Positions 1 to 5,119 of a stretch of DNA of 6,937 nt are shown one piece after another; the stretch's first letter is position 1, and each line of letters starts with the position of its first letter. Below the pieces are notes generated by a model. The model was not told where the DNA came from, did not search any database, and saw only the letters and a program-made list of their open reading frames with translations. The stretch lies in assembly GCA_025935275.1 (NCBI GenBank), contig JAICVP010000109.1:1-6937 (forward strand), written 5' to 3'. The translations under genes were made by a program, and so were the position numbers. Source of the DNA: Thermoleophilia bacterium. GTDB taxonomy: Bacteria > Actinomycetota > Thermoleophilia > Gaiellales > Gaiellaceae.

Positions 1-525
1 CCGCGTGAGGTTGCGGCCGAACTGGTCGAGCAGCTTGGAGCTCTTCGTCTTCTCGCCGGTCGCGCCGCCTCCGCCCTGCTGGCGCCGGCCGGGGCCGGAC
101 AGCATGCGGATGATCTCGTTGCGGATCTTCTCCGCGTCCGCGTCGAAGTCGAGCAGGATGCGGGCGGCGACACCCTCGTTCTCGCGCACGAGGCCGAGGA
201 GGATGTGCTCGGTTCCGATGTAGTTGTGGCCGAGAGAGAGCGCCTCGCGCAACGCGAGCTCGAGGACCTTCTTGGCGCGCGGGGTGAACGGGATCTGGCC
301 CGTGGTCACCTCGTCGCCCTGGCCGACGATGCGCGCGACCTGCGCACGCACCTCCTCGACGGTGATGTCGAGGCTCTCGAGGACTCGGGCTGCCAGCCCC
401 TCCTCCTCCCGCAGGAGGCCGAGGAGGATGTGCTCGGTCCCGATGTAGTTGTGCTTCAGCGCTCGGGCCTCGTCCTGTGCGAGAACGACGACCTGTCTTG
501 CCCTCTCTGTAAAGCGTTCGAACAA
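1..525 (-). CDS. clpC: ATP-dependent Clp protease ATP-binding subunit ClpC, N-terminal part (3' end outside window)
   Basis: ClpC is an AAA+ unfoldase that binds damaged or tagged proteins and threads them into the ClpP peptidase in the cytoplasm. The visible 175 residues hold the N-terminal domain. Two Clp_N repeats lie at about residues 2-65 and 78-142, each with the hallmark HNYIGTEHILLGL (25-37 and 100-112). A Gly-rich linker follows (about 144-157), and KLLDQFGRNLT marks the entry to the first AAA+ module. E31 and E106 match, from memory, the glutamates of the two phospho-arginine pockets of Bacillus ClpC. The start is a TTG (523-525 on the plus strand), giving MFERFTERARQ as in known ClpC. 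An AAAGGA element ends 9 nt upstream, and no better ATG or GTG is in frame. The gene is divergent from the CAP gene. The frame is intact to the window edge. The family is certain; the start is likely. Confidence 0.97.
   Translation of the reverse strand, partial: MFERFTERARQVVVLAQDEARALKHNYIGTEHILLGLLREEEGLAARVLESLDITVEEVRAQVARIVGQGDEVTTGQIPFTPRAKKVLELALREALSLGHNYIGTEHILLGLVRENEGVAARILLDFDADAEKIRNEIIRMLSGPGRRQQGGGGATGEKTKSSKLLDQFGRNLTR
191..453. repeat. Intragenic repeat pair of the two Clp_N units
   Basis: Positions 191-228 and 416-453 are 38-bp direct copies differing at one base (T at 214, C at 439). They are 225 bp, exactly 75 codons, apart. They encode the HNYIGTEHILLGL core of the two Clp_N repeats of clpC, so the repetition is a protein-domain duplication rather than a mobile element. 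The third-position identity is higher than protein conservation alone requires. Confidence 0.9.
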
Positions 526-534
526 ACCCTTGAA

Positions 535-540
535 TCCTTT
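535..540 (-). promoter_or_regulatory. Ribosome binding site of clpC
   Basis: The minus strand reads AAAGGA, 9 nt before the TTG start codon of clpC. This supports a TTG start that would otherwise look doubtful. The match to the anti-Shine-Dalgarno sequence is moderate. Confidence 0.5.
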
Positions 541-570
541 CTCGGTGGCTCCTGCGACCTATGGTACCGG

Positions 571-590
571 TTCGGTCGGGAGCTACCGAA
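571..590. promoter_or_regulatory. Perfect dyad TTCGGT-N8-ACCGAA in the clpC/CAP intergenic region
   Basis: A 6-bp perfect inverted repeat with an 8-nt spacer lies 46 bp upstream of the clpC start codon. It is either a regulator operator or a small stem in the clpC leader. It does not match CIRCE, HAIR (HspR) or CtsR boxes as I know them, and it is only loosely reminiscent of ClgR-type TTCGC/GCGAA sites. A 6-bp dyad can occur by chance in GC-rich DNA. Confidence 0.35.
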
Positions 591-615
591 ACGCCTGCGA
601 GACGCGCTACGTGTT

Positions 616-644
616 CGTATCGGACGCTCGACAGGTTTCCTCAA
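616..644 (-). promoter_or_regulatory. Candidate promoter of clpC
   Basis: On the minus strand TTGAGG (639-644) is followed after exactly 17 nt by GATACG (616-621), a partial match to a housekeeping sigma promoter. It would give a clpC leader of about 85 nt carrying the dyad at 571-590. The -10 match is poor, so this is only a suggestion. The rest of 526-698 shows no gene, no tRNA and no recognised heat-shock operator. Confidence 0.25.
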
Positions 645-698
645 GGATCCCTCTCGCGAGGGCGGCGAAACTGCTCCGACTCGACCATTTTCTATCGT

Positions 699-1226
699 GT
701 GACCGTCGTTCGCTGGATCTCGATAACCCTTGCAGCGCTCGTCTTCGCGGCCCCCGCGGGCGCCATCACCGTCGTCCAGCACAACGGCGCGGAGAAGAAG
801 CTCGTGCAGCGCATCAACCACGTGCGGGAGAATCACGGCCTCGAGCCGCTGCACGTCGTGACGCGACTGACCCGGGCAGCGACCAGGCACTCGAACTCGA
901 TGGCGCACGTCGGCTACTTCCGGCACGAGCTCCGAGTGAACGGCACGTGGAAGTCCTTCGGCACCTGGATCCGCCGGTACTGGCCGGGCTCCGGGTACAC
1001 GTCCTGGAGCGCCGGCGAAAACCTGGCCTGGGGTGCGCCGGGCCTGGGTCCGCGCAAGACCGTCTCGCTCTGGATGCACAGCCCCGGCCACCGGGCCAAC
1101 CTCCTCAGCGATGACTGGAACCGGATCGGCGTCTCCATCGCCCACGTGACCGACCCGGTCGGGTACTACAAGGACTACTCGGAGGCGACGATCGTGACCG
1201 CAGACTTCGGCAGGCGGTCCAAGTAA
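699..1226 (+). CDS. Secreted CAP/SCP (PR-1-like) domain protein
   Basis: The 175-residue product starts with a short signal peptide: a basic residue at R5, a hydrophobic stretch at about 6-18, and a probable cut after APAGA (about residue 22). One CAP domain follows and fills the rest. Family marks are SNSMAHVGYFRH (65-76, with H76), SAGENLAWG (104-112, with E107) and WMHSPGHRANLL (125-136, with H131), then the RIGVSIA strand and a VTADFG ending. H76, E107 and H131 are candidates for the CAP cavity residues. Bacterial CAP proteins are extracellular or wall-associated; their biochemical role is mostly unknown, with lipid binding or proteolysis proposed for some. I chose the GTG at 699 because it begins right at the signal peptide. 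The reading frame extends upstream to an ATG at 561, but that would put 46 low-complexity residues ahead of the signal sequence. No clear Shine-Dalgarno sequence precedes the GTG. The glycosylase gene follows after 11 bp. Confidence 0.92.
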   Translation: MTVVRWISITLAALVFAAPAGAITVVQHNGAEKKLVQRINHVRENHGLEPLHVVTRLTRAATRHSNSMAHVGYFRHELRVNGTWKSFGTWIRRYWPGSGYTSWSAGENLAWGAPGLGPRKTVSLWMHSPGHRANLLSDDWNRIGVSIAHVTDPVGYYKDYSEATIVTADFGRRSK

Positions 1227-1237
1227 TCTCGGGCCGC

Positions 1238-2188
1238 GTGCCACTCGAGACGACGATCGCCCCCGTCCAGCCCTACTCGCTCGCCCTCTCCGCACGGATG
1301 AAGAGCGACGCGACGCGGTTCCTGCGCGACGGCGTCCTCACCGTCGCCTACGAAGCGGGCGGCGCACCCGCCCTCGCACGCGTCTCGCAGAAGCCCGACG
1401 GGAAGCTCGAGGCCTGGATCGAGAGCTCCGAGCCCGACGAGGCGCTGACCAAGCTCCGCTTTCTCCTCGCCGCCGACGACGACCACACCGAGTTCCTGCG
1501 GCGCTTCCGGAGCGACCCGCTCATCGGCCACACCGTGCGGGAGAAGAGCGGCATGCGTCCGATCCGCACGGGGACCGTCGTCCATTCGCTCCTGAAGGCT
1601 GTCTGCGGTCAGCTGATCGACTCCCGGTCGGCCCGGCTCCTCGAGGCGAAGCTCGTGCGCCTCGCCTGCCCGGAGCACCAGGGCCTGCGTCTTCCGCCGA
1701 CGCGGGAGACCTTCCAGCGCTTCACGCGCGCGGAGCTGGCCCGCCGCGGTCTCGTCTCGCGGAAGGGCTCGGCGCTCCTGCGTCTGACGAAAGAACTCGA
1801 CCTCGAGCGGTTGCACGGCGTGCCGACGAATGTCGCGGCGCAGAGGATCGAGCGGGAGCGCGGGCTCGGCCCCTGGTCGGCCGGGATGGTCTGCCTCTAC
1901 GGCCTCGGCCGCTTCGAGTGTGGGCTCGTCGGAGACCTGGGCCTCGTGAAGCTCGTCTCAGCCGAGCGCGGACGCTGGGTCGAGACCGAGGAGACGCGCG
2001 AGCTCCTCGAGCCCTACGAGGAGTGGGCCGGCCTCGCCAGCGTCTACATCCTCGCCGGCCTGAAGGACTACTCGGTCGGCCGCAGCGTCGGGAAGAGGAT
2101 CACGTCCCGGATCGTGTCGCGGCCGGTCAGCAGCATGGACAACCTGTCGATGCCGAGCCCCAGGCCGGCCGTCGGCGGCATTCCGTAG
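1238..2188 (+). CDS. AlkA-type DNA-3-methyladenine glycosylase (HhH-GPD family)
   Basis: The product probably removes alkylated bases such as 3-methyladenine from DNA, opening base excision repair. Its 316 residues contain an AlkA-like N-terminal beta domain (about 8-95). The helical glycosylase core follows: RPIRTGTVVHSLLKAVCGQLID (about 107-128), the helix-hairpin-helix GLGPWSAGMVCLYGLG (209-224), and the expected catalytic aspartate D233 in LVGDLGLVK. EEWAGLASVYIL (261-272) matches the usual terminal helix of the family. About 40 further residues (277-316) are encoded opposite the 3' end of lysS and have no recognisable family counterpart. The GTG start at 1238 includes the whole beta domain; the ATG at 1298 would cut into it. 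The gene lies 11 bp after the CAP gene and is probably co-transcribed. The family is clear, but the exact substrate range cannot be read from sequence. Confidence 0.92.
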   Translation: MPLETTIAPVQPYSLALSARMKSDATRFLRDGVLTVAYEAGGAPALARVSQKPDGKLEAWIESSEPDEALTKLRFLLAADDDHTEFLRRFRSDPLIGHTVREKSGMRPIRTGTVVHSLLKAVCGQLIDSRSARLLEAKLVRLACPEHQGLRLPPTRETFQRFTRAELARRGLVSRKGSALLRLTKELDLERLHGVPTNVAAQRIERERGLGPWSAGMVCLYGLGRFECGLVGDLGLVKLVSAERGRWVETEETRELLEPYEEWAGLASVYILAGLKDYSVGRSVGKRITSRIVSRPVSSMDNLSMPSPRPAVGGIP

Positions 2189-3408
2189 GAGAGCGCCTCG
2201 ACGTAGTCCGGATCCTCGGCGCCCATCTCGGCAAAGCGGGCGGCCTGCTCGTCCGGGTCGTTCAGCTCCGAGTAGGCGTTGCCGAGCTCCATGCCGCCCG
2301 CGAAGTACTCGAAACGCTCGACGATGCCCTCTTCCCCCTCCTTCAGCCGCGCAAGCGGCGAGAGCTCGACGGGGTAGTCGAAGAGGATCGTCGGCTGGAT
2401 CAGCTTCGGCTCGACGAGATGGCTCAGCGCGTGGTCGACGAGCTGCGCCCAGGTCTCGTCGGCTCCCGTGTCGATCTCGCGCTCCTGGAGGCCCTTGCGC
2501 AGGTCGTTCGCGTCGCGCGTCCAGACGCCCTCAGCTTCGAGCGCCCCGATCAGGCTCATCCGCTTCCACGCCGGCTCGAAGTCGATCTCCTGGCCGCGGA
2601 ACGTGACCGCAGCGGAGCCGGTCGCCTCCTTCGTGACCACCCGGAGCAGCTCCTCGATGAGCGTCATCGCGTCCTCGTAGTCCGCGTAAGCCTCGTACCA
2701 CTCGAGCATCGTGAACTCCGGCTGGTGCTTGTAGGAGATGCTCTCGTTGCGGAAGTCCTTCGAGATCTCGTAAACCCTCTCGAGGCCACCAACGATCAGG
2801 CGCTTGAGATACAGCTCGTCGGCGATGCGCAGGTAGAGGTCGGCGTCGAGCTCGTTCGAGTGCGTCACGAACGGCTCGGCGAGCGCGCCGCCGTAGCGGG
2901 GCTGCAAGATCGGCGTCTCCACCTCGACGAAGCCGCGCGCGTCGAGAAAGCGGCGGATGGCCGCCACGAGCTCGCTGCGCACGAGGAAGTCGCGCCGCGT
3001 CTCCTCGTTGACGAGCAGGTCGAGGTAGCGCTTGCGGTAGCGAGTCTCCGCGTCCACGACCCCGTGGTAGGTGTCGGGCAGCGGCCGCTTGATCTTGGCG
3101 AGCAGCTGGAGCTCGCTCACCGCGAGCGACGGCTCGCCGCGCTTCGTCTTCGTCGCCTGGCCGCGCACGCCGACGACGTCGCCGAGGTCGACGTCCAGGC
3201 CCCCCAGCTCGTCCGGCTGCGCGAGCAGCTGGATCTTCCCGGAGCGGTCGACGAGGTCGAGGAAGACCAGCTTCCCCATGTCGCGGCGGCCCATGACGCG
3301 ACCCGCCAGCGCGTGCTCGGCACCGGTCGCCTGCGGCTCGAGGGTCTCCGCCTCCGCCCGGACGGCAGCGATCTCTTCCCGGTCGGGAAAGCGGTGCGGA
3401 GTGCTCAT
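2068..3408 (-). CDS. lysS: Lysyl-tRNA synthetase, class II
   Basis: LysS charges tRNA-Lys with lysine using ATP, as a cytoplasmic homodimer. The 446 residues comprise an OB-fold anticodon-binding domain (about 32-105, HALAGRVMGRRDMGKLVFLDL) and a class II catalytic core. Motif 1 is FLDARGFVEVETPILQ (154-169), motif 2 is FRNESISYKHQPEFTMLE (219-236, with its arginine at R220), and motif 3 is GLGLGIDRLSML (415-426). GGMELGNAYSELND is also typical. The protein is shorter than the roughly 500 residues usual for bacterial LysRS. The N-terminal helix is missing, and the start MSTPHRFPD corresponds to a point just before the OB fold. No core motif is lost, so it should be active. It starts 20 bp after greA stops, has no strong Shine-Dalgarno sequence, and is probably translated from the greA message. 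Its last 121 bp overlap the convergent glycosylase gene. Confidence 0.98.
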   Translation of the reverse strand: MSTPHRFPDREEIAAVRAEAETLEPQATGAEHALAGRVMGRRDMGKLVFLDLVDRSGKIQLLAQPDELGGLDVDLGDVVGVRGQATKTKRGEPSLAVSELQLLAKIKRPLPDTYHGVVDAETRYRKRYLDLLVNEETRRDFLVRSELVAAIRRFLDARGFVEVETPILQPRYGGALAEPFVTHSNELDADLYLRIADELYLKRLIVGGLERVYEISKDFRNESISYKHQPEFTMLEWYEAYADYEDAMTLIEELLRVVTKEATGSAAVTFRGQEIDFEPAWKRMSLIGALEAEGVWTRDANDLRKGLQEREIDTGADETWAQLVDHALSHLVEPKLIQPTILFDYPVELSPLARLKEGEEGIVERFEYFAGGMELGNAYSELNDPDEQAARFAEMGAEDPDYVEALSYGMPPTAGLGLGIDRLSMLLTGRDTIRDVILFPTLRPTE

Positions 3409-3428
3409 CGGCGGCGTGAGCCTACGGC

Positions 3429-3902
3429 TCAGGCCGCTTTGATGTCCATGATCTTGAACTTGAGCGATCCGCGCGGGGCGGAGACCTCCACGGTTTCGCC
3501 CTTCTTGTGCCCCATGATCGCCTTGCCGACCGGTGACTCGTTCGAGAGCTTGTGCTCGGCGGGGTTCGCCTCGGCGGACCCGACGATGTGGTACTCGATC
3601 GTCTCGCCCGCGGCGACGTCGCGGAGGCGGACCTTCGTCCCGACGGCGACGACGCCGGTCGGGATCTCCTTCTTGGTCACCACGCGCGCGCTCACCAAGC
3701 GGTCTTCGAGGGTGGCGATGCGGTGCTCGAGCATGGCCTGCTCGTTCTTCGCGTCGTCGTACTCGGAGTTCTCGGTGATGTCGCCGAACTCGCGCGCCTG
3801 CTTGATGCGCTCGGCGACCTCACGCCGCTTCACGGTCGAGAGATACTCGATCTCTTCCTTCAGTTTGTTGTGCCCTTCGGCGGTGAGAATGACTTCCTTC
3901 AC
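3429..3902 (-). CDS. greA: Transcription elongation factor GreA
   Basis: GreA enters the secondary channel of backtracked RNA polymerase and stimulates cleavage of the 3' end of the nascent RNA, rescuing stalled complexes. The 157 residues match the family length (158 in E. coli). The N-terminal coiled coil spans about 5-75, and its tip carries GDITENSEYD with the catalytic acids D41 and E44. The C-terminal FKBP-like domain (about 82-155) includes the SPVGKAIMGHKKGETV signature. The GTG start at 3902 is chosen for the strong GGAGGAG upstream and the family N-terminus MKEVILTAEGHNKLKEE. The frame is open to an ATG at 3980, but that extension runs through the leader hairpin and the candidate -10 element. 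It is the first gene of a probable greA-lysS operon and is divergent from dus. Confidence 0.98.
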   Translation of the reverse strand: MKEVILTAEGHNKLKEEIEYLSTVKRREVAERIKQAREFGDITENSEYDDAKNEQAMLEHRIATLEDRLVSARVVTKKEIPTGVVAVGTKVRLRDVAAGETIEYHIVGSAEANPAEHKLSNESPVGKAIMGHKKGETVEVSAPRGSLKFKIMDIKAA

Positions 3903-3905
3903 TGG

Positions 3906-3912
3906 CTCCTCC
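3906..3912 (-). promoter_or_regulatory. Strong ribosome binding site of greA
   Basis: The minus strand reads GGAGGAG. Its GGAGG core lies 5 nt before the GTG at 3902, which fixes the greA start. It is the best Shine-Dalgarno sequence in the window. Confidence 0.85.
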
Positions 3913-3932
3913 AGCCCCTGAATATGCAAACG

Positions 3933-3950
3933 CGGTGCCCCCCGGCACCG
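3933..3950 (-). promoter_or_regulatory. Stem-loop in the greA 5' leader
   Basis: A perfect 7-bp stem CGGTGCC/GGCACCG closes a 4-nt loop (GGGG on the minus strand). If the -10 element at 3962-3967 is used, transcription starts near 3955. The hairpin then begins within about 5 nt of the RNA 5' end, some 20 nt before the ribosome binding site. It is followed by CGCGTTTGCATATTC, which lacks a real U tract. It therefore looks like a 5' stabilising or regulatory stem, or at most a weak attenuator. Confidence 0.5.
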
Positions 3951-3961
3951 TCGCGGGCGAC

Positions 3962-3967
3962 ATTGTA
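3962..3967 (-). promoter_or_regulatory. Candidate -10 element of the greA-lysS promoter
   Basis: The minus strand reads TACAAT within GGCTACAAT, a 5-of-6 match to TATAAT, about 60 bp before the greA start. No good -35 is seen at the usual 16-18 nt. A TTGACG lies upstream at 3975-3980, but only 7 nt away, too close to serve this -10. Confidence 0.5.
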
Positions 3968-4003
3968 GCCGCCCCGTCAAACGGAAAACGTTCGGCGCGC
4001 GGC

Positions 4004-4009
4004 TACGAT
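4004..4009 (+). promoter_or_regulatory. Candidate -10 element of the dus promoter (near-leaderless)
   Basis: TACGAT lies within GGCTACGAT, 9 nt before the dus ATG at 4019. Initiation at the usual 6-7 nt downstream would leave a leader of only 2-3 nt. This fits the absence of any Shine-Dalgarno sequence before the ATG. No clear -35 is visible. Confidence 0.45.
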
Positions 4010-4018
4010 TCCCTGCAC

Positions 4019-5077
4019 ATGCCTGGCCGCTTGAATACGCCCTGGAGCATCGGCTCCGTGGAGATTCCGACCCGCCTCGTCCTGGCCCCCATGGCGGGCG
4101 TGAGCGTGCAGGCCTTCCGCCGCCAGGGACGGCGCTATGGCGCGGGCCTCGTCTGCTCGGAGATGGTCAGCTGCGCGGGTCTCTCGCACCGAAACGAGCG
4201 CACGCTTGGCTACCTGCGCATTGGCGCAGAAGAGCATCCCCTCGCCGTCCAGATCTTCGGCGCCGAGCCCGCGTTGATGGCAGAGGCGGCGCGGATGGTC
4301 GAAGCGGCCGGCGCCGATCTCGTGGACATCAACTTCGGCTGCCCCGTCCGCAAGGTGACGAAGACGGGAGCGGGCGCGTCGCTCCTGGACGAGCCCTACC
4401 GGGCCGCTGCGATCCTCGAGGCCGTGGCCGAGGCCGTGGACGTCCCCGTCTGCGTGAAGATGCGCCGCGGGGTCGAGAACGGCTCCCGAACAGCACTGAA
4501 TGTCGGCCCGCAGCTCGTCGAGGCGGGCGCGGCTTCGCTCACCCTCCATCCGCGCTCGGCGCAGCAGATGTACACGGGCACTGCGGATCACTCGCTGACG
4601 GCCGAGCTCGTCGAGCTCGTCGACGTGCCCGTGGTCGCGTCGGGCGACATCACGAGCCGCGGCCGCGCCGAGTCGGTTCTGGCGGAGACCGGCTGCGCCG
4701 CGGTCATGGTCGGCCGCGTCGCGCAGGGAAATCCCTGGGCGGTAGGCGAGATCGCCGGGATCGTCGACGGCACCCCGTCCCGCGAAGAGGTCGTCGCCGA
4801 GCTGCTCCACTTCATGCGGGACACAGTTGCGGAAATGGGAGAGCAGCGCGCCACGGGGTTCCTGAAGAAGTTCTACGGCTGGTACCTCGGCCGGGGGCGA
4901 TTCCCGAAGCCGTTCGCGAACGAGCTCGTCCGCCTGGAGACCATCGAGCAGGTCGAGGAACGCCTCCTCGCAGCCGCGCCCGGCGCGAGCGATGTGCTGG
5001 CTCACCTCGAGGCAGACCTGCCGGCCGGCGAGAACGTCGTGCTCGACCTGCCGGTCTCGATCTACGCAGGCGGCTAA
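4019..5077 (+). CDS. dusB: tRNA-dihydrouridine synthase, DusB/NifR3 type
   Basis: The enzyme is a flavoprotein that reduces specific uridines of tRNA to dihydrouridine using NADPH and FMN. The 352-residue product has the TIM-barrel marks of the family. LVLAPMAGVS (20-29) opens the FMN site and VQIFG holds Q78. DINFGCPVRKVTKTGAGASLL (103-123) carries the catalytic cysteine C108. K147 lies in CVKMRRG, H177 in LTLHPRSAQQMYTG, and the phosphate-binding GDI (209-211) and VGR (231-233) segments follow. The C-terminal helical tRNA-binding domain starts around residue 255. The ATG at 4019 is preferred because the barrel begins just after it. The frame is open back to an ATG at 3935, but that stretch is the divergent promoter region. 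The assignment to DusB rather than another Dus subgroup rests on overall resemblance. Confidence 0.95.
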   Translation: MPGRLNTPWSIGSVEIPTRLVLAPMAGVSVQAFRRQGRRYGAGLVCSEMVSCAGLSHRNERTLGYLRIGAEEHPLAVQIFGAEPALMAEAARMVEAAGADLVDINFGCPVRKVTKTGAGASLLDEPYRAAAILEAVAEAVDVPVCVKMRRGVENGSRTALNVGPQLVEAGAASLTLHPRSAQQMYTGTADHSLTAELVELVDVPVVASGDITSRGRAESVLAETGCAAVMVGRVAQGNPWAVGEIAGIVDGTPSREEVVAELLHFMRDTVAEMGEQRATGFLKKFYGWYLGRGRFPKPFANELVRLETIEQVEERLLAAAPGASDVLAHLEADLPAGENVVLDLPVSIYAGG

Positions 5078-5078
5078 C

Positions 5079-5107
5079 CCGGTCTCGGGGCCCTTTCGGG
5101 CCACCGG
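5079..5107 (+). terminator. Hairpin after dus, possible weak terminator
   Basis: Just after the TAA stop of dus, GGCCC (5089-5093) pairs with GGGCC (5098-5102) around a TTTC loop. An outer CCGGT/ACCGG pair (5079-5083 with 5103-5107) adds five base pairs beyond a 5-nt bulge. It is followed by TAAAATTT rather than a U run, so intrinsic termination would be inefficient. The 3' arm abuts the candidate -10 element of the next gene. Confidence 0.4.
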
Positions 5108-5113
5108 TAAAAT
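5108..5113 (+). promoter_or_regulatory. Candidate -10 element of a leaderless cyclase promoter
   Basis: TAAAAT matches TATAAT at five of six positions and ends 6 nt before the ATG at 5120, so transcription would begin at or next to the start codon. The AGGA touching the ATG is too close to act as a Shine-Dalgarno sequence, which supports a leaderless transcript. No -35 consensus is seen. Confidence 0.5.
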
Positions 5114-5119
5114 TTAGGA

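Noticed and set aside
526..698. CIRCE, HAIR or CtsR heat-shock operator upstream of clpC
   Set aside because: CTTGAGG on the minus strand near 644 resembles one HAIR half-site, but the second half-site is absent. No GGTCAAA repeat or CIRCE element is present.
526..698. tRNA or other structured RNA gene
   Set aside because: GGTTCGGTCGGG at 569-580 faintly resembles a T-arm, but no acceptor stem or cloverleaf can be formed around it.
456..1295. Minus-strand open frame spanning the CAP gene and the clpC upstream region
   Set aside because: It crosses the divergent promoter region and runs into the start of clpC in another frame, with no domain. The plus-strand CAP frame has a signal peptide and all CAP motifs.
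1918..3921. Long plus-strand open frame opposite lysS and greA
   Set aside because: It is antisense to two certain genes, covers their intergenic gap and shows no domain. It is a shadow caused by high GC content.
3429..3980. Longer GreA start at the ATG at 3980
   Set aside because: It would add 26 residues with no family match, translated through the leader hairpin and candidate -10 element. The GTG at 3902 has an excellent ribosome binding site and the correct family length.
3977..5104. Minus-strand open frame opposite dus
   Set aside because: It has no family resemblance, and the plus strand encodes a complete Dus enzyme with its catalytic cysteine.
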